The translations under genes were made by a program, and so were the position numbers. Positions 7,891-16,130 of a stretch of DNA of 64,000 nucleotides are shown here, in pieces (within the stretch, counting starts at the first letter, position 1; every line of letters starts with the position of its first letter). Source of the stretch: Prauserella flavalba. Lineage in GTDB: Bacteria > Actinomycetota > Actinomycetes > Mycobacteriales > Pseudonocardiaceae. The notes under the pieces were generated by a model. That model was not told where the DNA came from. It ran no database searches and saw only the letters and a program-made list of their open reading frames with translations. The stretch covers positions 64,501-128,500 of the forward strand of contig NZ_MASU01000009.1 of NCBI RefSeq assembly GCF_003202235.1, given 5' to 3'.

Positions 7891-8962
7891 TGTACCCGGC
7901 CAGGACGTTGGTAGCGGCGAGCCTGGTTGAACGGGCGAGAACCTCCGGATGGGATGTGGCTTGTCTAAGGCCCACTCCGACCCGGAGGTTCTCGTGTCCC
8001 ACGGTAGTGCCCGGCTGACCGTGCATGGTCGTCGACTGATCGTTCAACGCCACCAAGCAGGCTGGCCACAGGCCCACATCGCCGCCGCGATGGGCGTTTC
8101 TCGTCAGTGTGTGAAGACCTGGATCGACCGTTATGCGGTCGAGGGCGAAGCCGGTCTGGTCACGCGCTCGTCGCGGCCGCACACGATGCCCACCAGGACC
8201 TGCGATGAGGTCGAGCAGAAAGTCCTGGCTGCCCGCGCCGAGCATCGTGAGGGCCCCGACGTCCTCGGCCCGAAGGTCGGGGTGCCCGCGCGGACGGTGT
8301 CACGGATCCTGCGCCGCCATCGCGTGCCCTATCTGCGTGAGTGCGACCCGATCACCGGTGAGGTGATGCGCTGCTCGAAGCAGACCGCAATCCGCTACGA
8401 GCGTGAGCGGCCAGGCGAACTGGTGCACATGGACGTCAAGAAGATCGGTCGCATCCCCGACGGTGGAGGCTGGCGCGTCCACGGCCGCGCGATTCCACGC
8501 GACCGCGTCAACGGGCCCGGATACGACTACGTTCACTCGCTGGTCGACGACCACTCCCGCCTCGCCTACAGCGAGGTCCTGCCCGACGAGAAAGGCCCGA
8601 CCTGCGCGGGCTTCCTCGAACGTGCGATCGCCTACTTCGCCGGCTACGGGATCACTCGGATCGAGCGGTTGATGACCGATAACGCCTGGGCCTACCGCTA
8701 CTCACTGCGGGCATTGTGTGCCGAGCACGGCATCGTCCAGAAGTTCATCAAGCCCCATTGCCCCTGGCAGAACGGCAAGGTCGAGAGACTAAACCGCACC
8801 CTGGCCACCGAATGGGCCTACCGCCAGGTCTTCACCAGCAACGCCGCGCGAGCCGCCGCCCTTGCGCCTTGGATCGAGCACTACAACACTCAACGCCGCC
8901 ACAGCGCACTCGGAGCCAAACCCCCGATCAGCCGGCTGCCACCAACCTGATGGCCGGGTACA
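7891..8962 (+). mobile_element. Complete IS481-family insertion sequence
   Basis: A 1072-bp element bounded by TGTACCCGGCCA at 7891 and its exact inverse at 8951-8962. Partial inverted similarity continues inward (GTTGGTAGC against GTTGGTGGC). It is flanked by perfect 6-bp copies CCTAGG at 7885-7890 and 8963-8968. The IS481 family is known to duplicate NCTAGN targets, so this is a textbook intact insertion. It carries one transposase reading left to right. Intact ends and an uninterrupted transposase imply a recent and possibly still active copy. Confidence 0.93.
7994..8950 (+). CDS. IS481-family transposase
   Basis: A 318-residue DDE transposase. The N-terminal HTH (residues about 10-60, AHIAAAMGVSRQCVKTWIDR) binds the inverted repeats. 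The rve catalytic core holds D147 (ELVHMDVKKIG), D229 (RLMTDNAWAY) and E264 (NGKVERLNRTL). The GTG at 7994 follows GGAGG by 5 bases and aligns VSHGSARLTVHGR with the usual IS481 N-terminus. An ATG at 7949 in the same frame lies in the left end region and is less likely. The frame is full length with no disabling change. Confidence 0.95.
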   Translation: MSHGSARLTVHGRRLIVQRHQAGWPQAHIAAAMGVSRQCVKTWIDRYAVEGEAGLVTRSSRPHTMPTRTCDEVEQKVLAARAEHREGPDVLGPKVGVPARTVSRILRRHRVPYLRECDPITGEVMRCSKQTAIRYERERPGELVHMDVKKIGRIPDGGGWRVHGRAIPRDRVNGPGYDYVHSLVDDHSRLAYSEVLPDEKGPTCAGFLERAIAYFAGYGITRIERLMTDNAWAYRYSLRALCAEHGIVQKFIKPHCPWQNGKVERLNRTLATEWAYRQVFTSNAARAAALAPWIEHYNTQRRHSALGAKPPISRLPPT

Positions 8963-9010
8963 CCTAGGGCGTGCTGAACAGCCCCGCCCGTAGCGAGCGG
9001 CGATCCAGAC

Positions 9011-9037
9011 GGCGGTGTCCCTGCGGGACACCCCGCC
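9011..9037. terminator. Strong hairpin downstream of the IS / between convergent genes
   Basis: GGCGGTGTCCC pairs with GGGACACCCCGCC around a TGC loop, with one bulged base. Before the IS arrived, this hairpin would have followed the small gene ending at 7889 by about 45 bases. It also sits downstream of coaE (stop 9156) on the other strand, so it could serve both. No clear T-run is present. The rest of 8969-9155 shows no supportable gene. Confidence 0.45.
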
Positions 9038-9155
9038 ACCCGAGCCCCGCAAGGCGGAGGGAAGCCCTCGCACCGGGTCGTACTCGGGCTTTCCGGCAAC
9101 GCGGCGAGGGCCGTCTGGGCGTCGCGCAGTAGGGCAGCGGTTGCTCGGCGCGCGC

Positions 9156-10361
9156 CTAGGGGCCGTCGGCACTCCACCCGGTGCGTGCGGCCCACTCCTC
9201 GGCGCGCGTGAACCCGGCGTCCACCCACGCCTGCTTCTCCAGGGCGTAGCCCTCGGTGGTGCCGTCCTCGGCGTGTGCCCGCGCGAGCCTGCGCTTCTCC
9301 TCGGTGTAGGCGGCGACCTCGCCGGGATTGGCGCGCAGCCAGTCGCGGAACAGCAGCGCGAGCCGCCACGCCGGTCCCCGCACCGAACGCACGTGCAGGT
9401 TCACCATGCGCGCCGGGTCGGCGTTGTGGTGGAACCGCTTGTGCCACAGGTGTTCCGGCGCGGCCCCGCCGTCCTGCGGGAAGTCGAACCAGCCGCCCTC
9501 CGCGCGAATGAAGCCGGCGTCGGCCAGCGCGTCGCTGATCGCATCGGCATCGTCCAGTGTGGACACCGTCAGCTGCAGGTCGAGCACGTCCTTGGCCACG
9601 AGCCCCGGCACGGCCGTCGACCCGATGTGGTCGGCCCGCACCAGCTTGTCCCCCGCCGCCAGCCGGACGCGCGCGAGCGCCCGCTCCGCCTGCGCCGGCC
9701 ACGTGTCGTCGTGCTCCACCAGGTGCGGCGAGCGCGGCGGGCGCGGCTTGCGCAGCCGCACGTTGGCCTCGAAGGGGACCAGCCGGTCGGCCCACAACGC
9801 GTCCACCTGCGCCAGCACGATGCCGCGGGTGCCGCTGTTGTCGAGCCAGACGTCGGCGGCCGCCAGCCGCTGCTCCCGGCTCGCCTGCGCGGCGATGCGC
9901 GCGCGGGCGTCGGCCTCGGCCATGCCCCGCGACTCGACCAGGCGCCGGATCCGCACGTCCTCCTCGGCGTCGACCACGAGCACGAGGTGGTAGTTCGGCG
10001 CCATGCCGCCCTCGACGAGCAGGGGGACGTCGTGCACCACGATCGCGTCCGGCGCGACCTGGGCCATCAGCTCCACGGTGCGGTCGCGGATGCGCGGGTG
10101 GACGATCGCGTTGAGCCGCAGCCGCGACTCCTCACCGGTGAACGCCTTCGCGGCGAGCGCGGCCCGGTCGAGCGCGCCATCGGGCCCCAGAACGTCCTCA
10201 CCGAACGCGGCGACGAGCTCCGCGAGGCCCTCGGTGCCCGGCTCGACGACCTCCCTCGCGATGCGGTCGGCGTCGATCAGCACGGCTCCGTGCTCGGCCA
10301 GCCGCGCCGCCACGGTCGACTTGCCCGCCCCGATACCCCCGGTGAGACCCACTCGCAGCAT
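9156..10361 (-). CDS. coaE: Dephospho-CoA kinase fused to a GrpB/UPF0157 domain
   Basis: A 401-residue two-domain protein. Residues 1-200 are dephospho-CoA kinase, the last step of CoA synthesis: P-loop [12 protein letters not shown] (5-16), then [17 protein letters not shown] and the lid-region Arg/Ala-rich helix. Residues about 205-401 are a GrpB-type nucleotidyltransferase-fold domain ([40 protein letters not shown]). This fusion is known in actinobacteria, for example the mycobacterial CoaE, where the C-terminal domain has been linked to folding and stability. ATG 10361 begins exactly at the conserved [11 protein letters not shown]; a TTG four codons upstream is less likely. It lies downstream of rpsA on the same strand, separated by a short opposite-strand gene. 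Confidence 0.96.
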   Translation of the reverse strand: MLRVGLTGGIGAGKSTVAARLAEHGAVLIDADRIAREVVEPGTEGLAELVAAFGEDVLGPDGALDRAALAAKAFTGEESRLRLNAIVHPRIRDRTVELMAQVAPDAIVVHDVPLLVEGGMAPNYHLVLVVDAEEDVRIRRLVESRGMAEADARARIAAQASREQRLAAADVWLDNSGTRGIVLAQVDALWADRLVPFEANVRLRKPRPPRSPHLVEHDDTWPAQAERALARVRLAAGDKLVRADHIGSTAVPGLVAKDVLDLQLTVSTLDDADAISDALADAGFIRAEGGWFDFPQDGGAAPEHLWHKRFHHNADPARMVNLHVRSVRGPAWRLALLFRDWLRANPGEVAAYTEEKRRLARAHAEDGTTEGYALEKQAWVDAGFTRAEEWAARTGWSADGP

Positions 10362-10517
10362 GCCTGCATTCAATCAGGCGGCACTCGCGTGCTGACTCTC
10401 AGCCAGCAACCCGATCCTGACGCAATTAGTTAGGGTGACACGCCGAGCGCTTACGACGATTCTGTGCATCGGTTGCGTACGGTGCCGGGCACAGGCGGTC
10501 GCCCACCCGGAGGAACG

Positions 10518-10730
10518 ATGCCAGCCAGCAAGTACGTGGGGAGACACCGGCTCGGTACGCCCGGGCTGGTGCACTGCGTCATGCATCGTCCCGTGGCGGT
10601 CGCGCTCGACGAGTACCGCAGGAGCTGGCTGACGGCACTGCTCGTTCCCGCCAAGCACAGCCTCGCCGGCCTGCGCCGCCGCGCCCGCGCCGCCGCCCAC
10701 GAGCGAGCCTGGGCCCCGGCGACGACCTAG
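10518..10730 (+). CDS. Small basic hypothetical protein (70 aa)
   Basis: A 70-residue Arg/Ala-rich protein (MPASKYVGRHRLGTPGLVHC; ending AAHERAWAPATT). I recognise no family. Two signals argue that it is real. A near-ideal CGGAGGAACG ribosome site precedes the ATG, and a strong rho-independent-type hairpin begins 12 bases after the stop. It is oriented against coaE and rpsA. Its high Arg content and lack of hydrophobic segments suggest a nucleic-acid or ribosome associated protein, but that is a guess. Confidence 0.5.
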   Translation: MPASKYVGRHRLGTPGLVHCVMHRPVAVALDEYRRSWLTALLVPAKHSLAGLRRRARAAAHERAWAPATT

Positions 10731-10741
10731 GACCAACCCCT

Positions 10742-10777
10742 CAGCGGCCCGTATCCCGACAGGGATGCGGGCCGCTG
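10742..10777 (+). terminator. Hairpin terminator after the 70-aa gene
   Basis: CAGCGGCCCGTATCCC (10742-10757) pairs with GGGATGCGGGCCGCTG (10762-10777) through 15 Watson-Crick pairs and one T-G pair, around a GACA loop. It is followed by CCTTTCTC. The position 12 bases past the stop codon supports a factor-independent terminator. Confidence 0.75.
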
Positions 10778-10807
10778 CCTTTCTCGCACCGCCTGCACCT
10801 GGAGACT

Positions 10808-10860
10808 GCAGTGAAGGCCACCTTCACTGCGTTCAACGCAGTGAAGGTGGCCTTCACTGC
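10808..10860. repeat. Nested palindromic intergenic repeat, copy 2
   Basis: Two perfect 26-base arms surround a single-base loop. Each arm carries the CAGTGAAGG / CCTTCACTG inner hairpin, and the centre is CGTT-C-AACG. It is placed between the terminator of the 70-aa gene and the terminator of rpsA, so both neighbours already have their own terminators. This argues against the repeat being needed for termination here. Confidence 0.9.
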
Positions 10861-10895
10861 GGAGGGGGTTCCTGCTCAGGCTCGGGCAGGCACGG

Positions 10896-10938
10896 AAAAG
10901 GCGGTGGCCCCGGTCCTGTTCGGACCGGGGCCACCGCC
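10896..10938 (-). terminator. rpsA rho-independent terminator
   Basis: On the reverse strand a perfect 17-bp stem (10938-10922 with 10916-10900, starting GGCGGTGGCCCCGGTCC) closes a 5-base loop. It is followed by TTTTCC, the canonical intrinsic terminator. It begins 26 bases past the rpsA stop. Confidence 0.88.
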
Positions 10939-10963
10939 CTCACTCAGCTAGCTGCCGGGCTGC

Positions 10964-12466
10964 TCACGCACCGCCGGAGAGCTTCTCGCGCAGAGCCGCG
11001 AGCTGCTCGTCGCTGGCCAGCGTGCCGCCGGTGCTCTTCGAGCCCTGGTCGGACTGGCCGCCCGAGGTGTAGCTCTGGTCGCCACCGTCGACGCCGGTCG
11101 CGCCCTCGGCCACCGCCGCGGCGTTGGCCTGGGCCGCCTCGGCGACCTGGCGCATGTGCTGCTCGTAGCGCGCGTGGGCGTCGGCGTACTGCTTCTCCCA
11201 CTCCTCACGCTGCTTCTCGTAGCCTTCCTGCCACTCCTGCGTGTCGGGGTCGAAGCCCTCGGGGTAGATGTAGTTCCCCTGCTCGTCGTACTCGGCCGCC
11301 ATGCCGTACTGGGTCGGGTCGAACTCCGAGTCCGGCGTGAAGCCCTCGTTCGCCTGCTTCAGCGACAGCGAGATGCGGCGACGCTCGAGGTCGATGTCGA
11401 TGACCTTGACCATGACCTCGCCGCCGACCTGCACGACCTGCTCCGGGATCTCCACGTGGCGCTCGGCCAGCTCGGAGATGTGCACCAGGCCCTCGATGCC
11501 CTCCTCGACGCGGACGAACGCGCCGAACGGGACGAGCTTGGTGACCTTGCCCGGCACGATCTGGCCGATCGCGTGGGTGCGGGCGAACTGGCGCCACGGG
11601 TCTTCCTGGGTGGCCTTCAGCGACAGGGACACGCGCTCGCGGTCCATGTCGACGTCGAGCACCTCGACGGTGACCTCCTGGCCCACCTCGACGACCTCAC
11701 TCGGGTGGTCGATGTGCTTCCAGGACAGCTCGGAGACGTGCACCAGGCCGTCGACGCCACCGAGGTCCACGAAGGCACCGAAGTTGACGATCGACGAGAC
11801 GACGCCCTTGCGGACCTGGCCCTTGGCGAGCGCGTTGAGGAACTCGCTGCGCACCTCGGACTGGGTCTGCTCCAGGTAGGCCCGGCGGGACAGGACCACG
11901 TTGTTGCGGTTCTTGTCCAGCTCGATGATCTTGGCCTCGAGCTCGCGGCCCACGTAGGGCTGCAGGTCGCGCACGCGGCGCATCTCCACCAGCGAGGCGG
12001 GCAGGAAGCCGCGCAGGCCGATGTCCAGGATGAGGCCGCCCTTGACGACCTCGATGACGGTGCCCTTGACGGGCTCGTCCTTCTCCTTGAGCTCCTCGAT
12101 CGTGCCCCAGGCGCGCTCGTACTGGGCGCGCTTCTTGGACAGGATCAGGCGACCTTCCTTGTCCTCCTTCTGCAGGACGAGGGCCTCCACCGCGTCACCG
12201 ACGGCGACAACCTCTGCCGGGTCGACATCGTGCTTGATGGACAGCTCACGGGACGGGATGACGCCCTCGGTCTTGTACCCGATGTCGAGCAGCACTTCGT
12301 CGCGATCGACCTTGACGATCGTGCCTTCGACGATGTCGCCATCGTTGAAGTATTTGATCGTCTTGTCGATTGCAGCGAGGAAGTCTTCCTCCGTCCCGAT
12401 GTCGTTGACGGCGACCTGCTGCGCCTGCGCGGGGGCACTCGGGGCGGTGGTGGTGTCGATGGTCAT
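10964..12466 (-). CDS. rpsA: 30S ribosomal protein S1
   Basis: A 500-residue S1 protein with four S1 RNA-binding repeats (about 35-105, 122-187, 208-276 and 293-362), for example GDIVEGTIVKVDRDEVLLDI and KGVVSSIVNFGAFVDLGGVD. It mediates mRNA recruitment to the 30S subunit and initiation. The C-terminal 130 residues are an acidic and Gln/Gly-rich tail as in other actinobacterial S1 proteins, ending LASDEQLAALREKLSGGA. The start ATG 12466 gives MTIDTTTAPSAPAQAQ, with GGAG in the leader. The 271-base gap to the divergent methyltransferase gene allows a substantial leader, with a TACAAT box at about 12490-12495 on this strand. Confidence 0.97.
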   Translation of the reverse strand: MTIDTTTAPSAPAQAQQVAVNDIGTEEDFLAAIDKTIKYFNDGDIVEGTIVKVDRDEVLLDIGYKTEGVIPSRELSIKHDVDPAEVVAVGDAVEALVLQKEDKEGRLILSKKRAQYERAWGTIEELKEKDEPVKGTVIEVVKGGLILDIGLRGFLPASLVEMRRVRDLQPYVGRELEAKIIELDKNRNNVVLSRRAYLEQTQSEVRSEFLNALAKGQVRKGVVSSIVNFGAFVDLGGVDGLVHVSELSWKHIDHPSEVVEVGQEVTVEVLDVDMDRERVSLSLKATQEDPWRQFARTHAIGQIVPGKVTKLVPFGAFVRVEEGIEGLVHISELAERHVEIPEQVVQVGGEVMVKVIDIDLERRRISLSLKQANEGFTPDSEFDPTQYGMAAEYDEQGNYIYPEGFDPDTQEWQEGYEKQREEWEKQYADAHARYEQHMRQVAEAAQANAAAVAEGATGVDGGDQSYTSGGQSDQGSKSTGGTLASDEQLAALREKLSGGA

Positions 12467-12737
12467 TAGGTGGGTTGCTCCGGTAGCGGATTGTATTAGG
12501 AGATCTGCGGTTGCGTAGCGCATCGATGGGAACCAAGGCGACTACGATGCAATCGTTCACCCACGAACGGCCGCGAGCATCACCTCGAGGTGCGCGACCC
12601 TGACCGCCCAGCACGAAAACTGGGCCGAAGGCAGCGCGAACCCACTGCGCTAGAGAACATCCTACGCGGCGCGCGGCGCAGGGCACAATCAGGGTCCACC
12701 GACGATCACCGTCCCGTCCCGCAGGGAGGATGAGCCC

Positions 12738-13586
12738 GTGTCCATACCTCCTCCCGCCGATCGCCACGCGCGCGCCGAGCAGGTACTCGGCACCGCGGGC
12801 GTCGCCTACCGTCCCGTCGGCTCCGCCGAGGCCGTCGCGGCCAATTCGGCCTGGTGGGACGCCGACGCCGATGCCTACCACGCCACCCACGGCGAGTTCC
12901 TCGGCGAGGCGGACTTCGTGTGGTGCCCCGAGGGCCTGCGCGAGGCCGACGCCCGTCTGCTCGGCGACGTCACGGGTGCGGACGTGCTGGAGGTCGGCTG
13001 CGGCTCGGCGCCGTGCGCGCGCTGGCTGACGGCGCAGGGTGCCCGCACCGTGGCACTCGACCTCTCGGCCGGCATGCTCCGGCATGCCCGCGACGGCAAC
13101 GCGCGCACCGGCCTGCACCCGGCCCTGCTGCGGGCGGGCGCCGAGCAGCTGCCGCTGCGGGGCGACAGCTTCGACATCGCCTGCTCCGCGTTCGGCGCCG
13201 TGCCGTTCGTCGCGTCCGTCGACGCCGTGTTCGCCGAGGTCGCGCGCGTGCTGCGGCCCGGGGGCCGCTGGGTGTTCGCGGTGACCCACCCGCTGCGCTG
13301 GATCTTCCCGGACGACCCCGGCCCGAACGGGCTCACCGCCACCCAGCCGTACTTCGACCGGACGCCGTACGTCGAGGTCGGCGAGGACGGCACGGCGACC
13401 TACGTCGAGTACCACCGCACGGTCGGCGACTTCGTGCGCGCGCTCGCGGGGACGGGCTTCCGGCTGATCGACCTCGTGGAACCCGAGTGGCCCGCCGGGC
13501 ACACCCGCACGTGGGGGCAGTGGAGCCCGCTGCGCGGCAAGCTCTTCCCCGGCACGGCGATCTTCCGCGCGGTGCTCGATCCGTGA
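12738..13586 (+). CDS. Class I SAM-dependent methyltransferase
   Basis: A 282-residue protein with the Rossmann-type SAM site VLEVGCGSAPCARWL (about 82-96), the acidic loop TVALDLSAGML, motif II-like DSFDIACSAFGAVPF and motif III ARVLRPGGRWVFAVTHPLRW. The late segment YHRTVGDFVRALAGTGFRL is characteristic of Methyltransf_11/25 proteins acting on small molecules. The GTG start is preceded by AGGGAGGA at a good distance. It overlaps the following GNAT gene by GTGA, so the three genes 12738-15402 probably form one operon. The substrate is unknown. Confidence 0.88.
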   Translation: MSIPPPADRHARAEQVLGTAGVAYRPVGSAEAVAANSAWWDADADAYHATHGEFLGEADFVWCPEGLREADARLLGDVTGADVLEVGCGSAPCARWLTAQGARTVALDLSAGMLRHARDGNARTGLHPALLRAGAEQLPLRGDSFDIACSAFGAVPFVASVDAVFAEVARVLRPGGRWVFAVTHPLRWIFPDDPGPNGLTATQPYFDRTPYVEVGEDGTATYVEYHRTVGDFVRALAGTGFRLIDLVEPEWPAGHTRTWGQWSPLRGKLFPGTAIFRAVLDP

Positions 13587-14455
13587 CGGGCTTCGCGGCG
13601 CTCGACCCGCTGCTGCCCGAGACCGTCGATCCCGGCGCGGGCGAGCGGCTCACGGCGCCGCTGCCGGACGGCCGCGAGGTCGAAGGCGTGCTCTACCGGG
13701 CCCGTTACGAGGGCTGGGCGAGCCTGTGGCGCAGCAGGCAGGCGTGGGAGCTGACGCCGCTGGACGCGGAGCTCGGCGGTGAGGCGATGTCGGCGCTGCT
13801 CGCCGCGCTGCGCCACCGCCTGGCGAGGGAGTCGCCCAGCCCCGACTCGGCGTGCACGGTGACGTGGCCGAGCCTCGCCACCGGCGTGGTGCCCGCGCTG
13901 CTGCGCCACGGGTTCGCGCCGAGCGCGGTGCTCGCGGTCCGCGAGCGGGCGCCGGTTGCCCCGGTGCGGGCGGACGGCGTCGAGGTGCGGGCCGCGACCG
14001 CAGCCGATGCCGAGGAGCTCGCCGGGCTGTGGCTCGACGAGCTGCGCTACGCCGTGCTCGTGGGCCCCGCCGTGAACCGGCCGGACGCGGCCGGATGGCT
14101 GCTGGGCGAGCTGCGCAGGACGCTCGAGCGGGGTGAGCCGGTGTGGCTCGCCGAGTCCCAGGGGGTGCCCGTCGGACTCGCGATGTGCGCCTGGCCCGCC
14201 CCGGCACCGGACCGGATCGCGAACGGCCTGTGGGCCCACGTCGGCACGGTGTCGGTCGCACCGGGGGCCCGCGGCACCGGCGTCGGCCGCACGCTGATGG
14301 CGACCGCGCATCGCGAGCTGCTCGCGCGGGGCGCGCACGGCACGTACCTGTTCTACAGTCCGCACAACGCGTTGTCGTCGGTTTTCTGGCACCGGCAGGG
14401 GTACCGTCCACTGTGGACGACATGGGAGGTCAGGCCGGCTTCGGCGTTGCGCTAG
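13583..14455 (+). CDS. GNAT-family N-acetyltransferase (first of a tandem pair)
   Basis: A 290-residue protein. The N-terminal 120 residues are a family-specific region (FAALDPLLPETVDPGAGERL; SACTVTWPSLATGVVPALLR). A GNAT domain follows with the acetyl-CoA pyrophosphate-binding loop VAPGARGTGVGRTLMATAH and the terminal strand SSVFWHRQGYRPLWTTWEV. It overlaps the methyltransferase stop by GTGA. The C-terminal 40 residues are nearly identical to those of the next gene, indicating tandem duplication. Confidence 0.88.
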   Translation: MTGFAALDPLLPETVDPGAGERLTAPLPDGREVEGVLYRARYEGWASLWRSRQAWELTPLDAELGGEAMSALLAALRHRLARESPSPDSACTVTWPSLATGVVPALLRHGFAPSAVLAVRERAPVAPVRADGVEVRAATAADAEELAGLWLDELRYAVLVGPAVNRPDAAGWLLGELRRTLERGEPVWLAESQGVPVGLAMCAWPAPAPDRIANGLWAHVGTVSVAPGARGTGVGRTLMATAHRELLARGAHGTYLFYSPHNALSSVFWHRQGYRPLWTTWEVRPASALR

Positions 14456-14475
14456 CGAACGAGGAGGGGGAGCAG

Positions 14476-15402
14476 ATGAGGGAGGGCACGGACCTGGTCG
14501 CCGACCAGGCCACGCGGTTCGCCGCGATCGATCCGCTGCTGCCGGTGATCACCGAGCCGCCGGACGGCGAGACGCTGGTGGCGACGCTGCCCGACGGCGG
14601 CCGCGTCACCGGCGTCCTGCGCGTGACGTTCACGGACGCGGGCGCGCCGGAGGCGGTGTGGTCGGCGCTGGAGACGTGGGAGCTGACGCCGCTCATCGGC
14701 ACGCGGGGCACCGAGGGGATGGACGCCGTGCTGCGGGCGTGCCGGGCGCGGCTGGACACGGAGTCGCCGGGCGAGGACTCGGCGTGCCTGGTGGCCTGGC
14801 CGAGCCGGGACGCGGAGGCGACGCGGGCGCTGCTCGACCACGGCCTCGTGCCCCTGTCGGCACTGGCCGTGCACACCGGGGAACAGCCACCGGCCGCGGG
14901 CAACGGCGATGTCTCCGTGCGGGCGGCCGAGCCCGGCGACGTCGAGGCGATCGTGCGGCTCGAGTGTTCCGCGGTGGACTACTCGAGCCGCGTCGGCAAC
15001 CTGCGCGTGCGGCCGGGCGCGGCGGAACGGCGCCGCGCCGCGCTGAGAGCGCAGCTGGCCGGAGGGGCGCCGATCTGGCTGGCGGAGCTGGGCGGCGAGG
15101 CGGTGGGCGTGGTCGACGGCGGCTGGGCCGAGGTCGAGCGCGGCACCTGGCTCGGCACGGTGCTGCCGGAGGGGCGCTGGGCGTTCGTGCACAGCCTCGG
15201 CGTGGCGCCGAGGGTGCGGGGCCTCGGCGTGGGCCGGACGCTCATGGCCGCGGCGCACGCGCGGCTGGCCGAGCCGGGGGTGCGGGGCACGTACCTCTAC
15301 TACAACCCGCTGAACCCGCTGTCGTCGGTGTTCTGGCACCGGCAGGGCTACCGCCCGTTGTGGACGGTCTGGGAGGCTCGCCCGGCTTCGCTGTTGCGCT
15401 GA
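14476..15402 (+). CDS. GNAT-family N-acetyltransferase (tandem paralogue)
   Basis: A 308-residue paralogue of the preceding gene with the same two-part build: an N-terminal region containing FAAIDPLLPVITEPPDGETL and SACLVAWPSRDAEATRALLD, then GNAT motif A VAPRVRGLGVGRTLMAAAH and the ending SSVFWHRQGYRPLWTVWEA. The ATG at 14476 is preceded by GAGGAGGGGGAGCAG. It follows its twin after 20 bases. The N-terminal halves have diverged more than the acetyl-CoA site, which suggests different acceptor substrates. Confidence 0.88.
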   Translation: MREGTDLVADQATRFAAIDPLLPVITEPPDGETLVATLPDGGRVTGVLRVTFTDAGAPEAVWSALETWELTPLIGTRGTEGMDAVLRACRARLDTESPGEDSACLVAWPSRDAEATRALLDHGLVPLSALAVHTGEQPPAAGNGDVSVRAAEPGDVEAIVRLECSAVDYSSRVGNLRVRPGAAERRRAALRAQLAGGAPIWLAELGGEAVGVVDGGWAEVERGTWLGTVLPEGRWAFVHSLGVAPRVRGLGVGRTLMAAAHARLAEPGVRGTYLYYNPLNPLSSVFWHRQGYRPLWTVWEARPASLLR

Positions 15403-15412
15403 GCACCCCACG

Positions 15413-15464
15413 TTGTCGCACTAGACTGAATGGCCTAATTTTGCACTGACGAGTCAGTTCAAAA
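15413..15464 (+). promoter_or_regulatory. Promoter with overlapping TetR-type operator
   Basis: A -35 box TTGTCG (15413-15418), a 17-bp spacer and a -10 box TAATTT (15436-15441) are followed by a 26-bp dyad at 15439-15464. The dyad core is ACTGAC-GA-GTCAGT and the flanks are TTTTG and CAAAA, with only one mismatched pair. The dyad overlaps the -10 and the probable start site, which would give simple steric repression. The operon ends in a TetR gene, so autoregulation by that protein is the straightforward inference. AAAAGGAGG then leads into the ATG at 15474. Confidence 0.78.
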
Positions 15465-15473
15465 GGAGGCCCC

Positions 15474-16130
15474 ATGCAGGTGGTCGCCGATCGGGTCTCA
15501 CTCGACGGCCCGCACGGCACGCTCTTGCCGGAAACGTCGCTCACCGTGTCGAGCGGCGAGTTCGCGGTGGTCCACGGCGACCCGGGCACCGGGATCACCG
15601 CGTTCGGCCTGGCGCTGGCGGGCAGGCTCCGACCGACGACCGGCACGGTCACCGTCGACGGCGCGGCCGATCCGGCCCGCCTGCGCGAGCGGGTGGCCGT
15701 GGTGGACTCCCCCGGCGTCAGCGAGCCCGACGAGACGCTTCCGCTGCGCGTCGTGGTGGCCGAGGAGCTGGCGCTGGCGGGCAGGCCCGCGAACCAGGCC
15801 GCCGTCGCGGACTGGCTGGCCGCGCGCGACCTCGCCGCCTACGCCCGCACGCGCTTCGAGAACCTGGCGGCCGAGCCGCGCACGCGCCTGCTGACCGACC
15901 TGGCCGCGAGCAGGGCAGGCGCCGGCATGCTCGTGCTCGACCGGCCCGACCGGCACACGAGCGACGTGGACTCCTGGTGGATGCTCGCCCACGAGCACGC
16001 CGAGCGTGGCCTCGCCGTCGTGGTGCTCACCGCGACCCTGCCGGTCTCCGCACTGCTCACCACCCCCGCCCGCATCGGCAGGCTCGAGCAGCCCGCCCCG
16101 CAGCGCTGCCAGGAGGAACCGATCCCGTGA
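15474..16130 (+). CDS. Degenerate ABC-transporter ATPase-like subunit
   Basis: A 218-residue protein with the overall ABC nucleotide-binding layout but without the catalytic residues. The Walker A position reads GDPGTGIT (35-42), with Ile in place of the invariant Lys. The LSGGQ region reads LAAEPRTR (131-138). Walker B reads MLVLDRPD (152-159), with Arg in place of the catalytic Glu. The D-loop region and the switch His are also not recognisable. The reading frame, codon bias and ribosome site are intact, so this is a maintained non-canonical subunit. It is translationally coupled (GTGA) to the YhgE/Pip-type membrane gene. Confidence 0.75.
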   Translation: MQVVADRVSLDGPHGTLLPETSLTVSSGEFAVVHGDPGTGITAFGLALAGRLRPTTGTVTVDGAADPARLRERVAVVDSPGVSEPDETLPLRVVVAEELALAGRPANQAAVADWLAARDLAAYARTRFENLAAEPRTRLLTDLAASRAGAGMLVLDRPDRHTSDVDSWWMLAHEHAERGLAVVVLTATLPVSALLTTPARIGRLEQPAPQRCQEEPIP

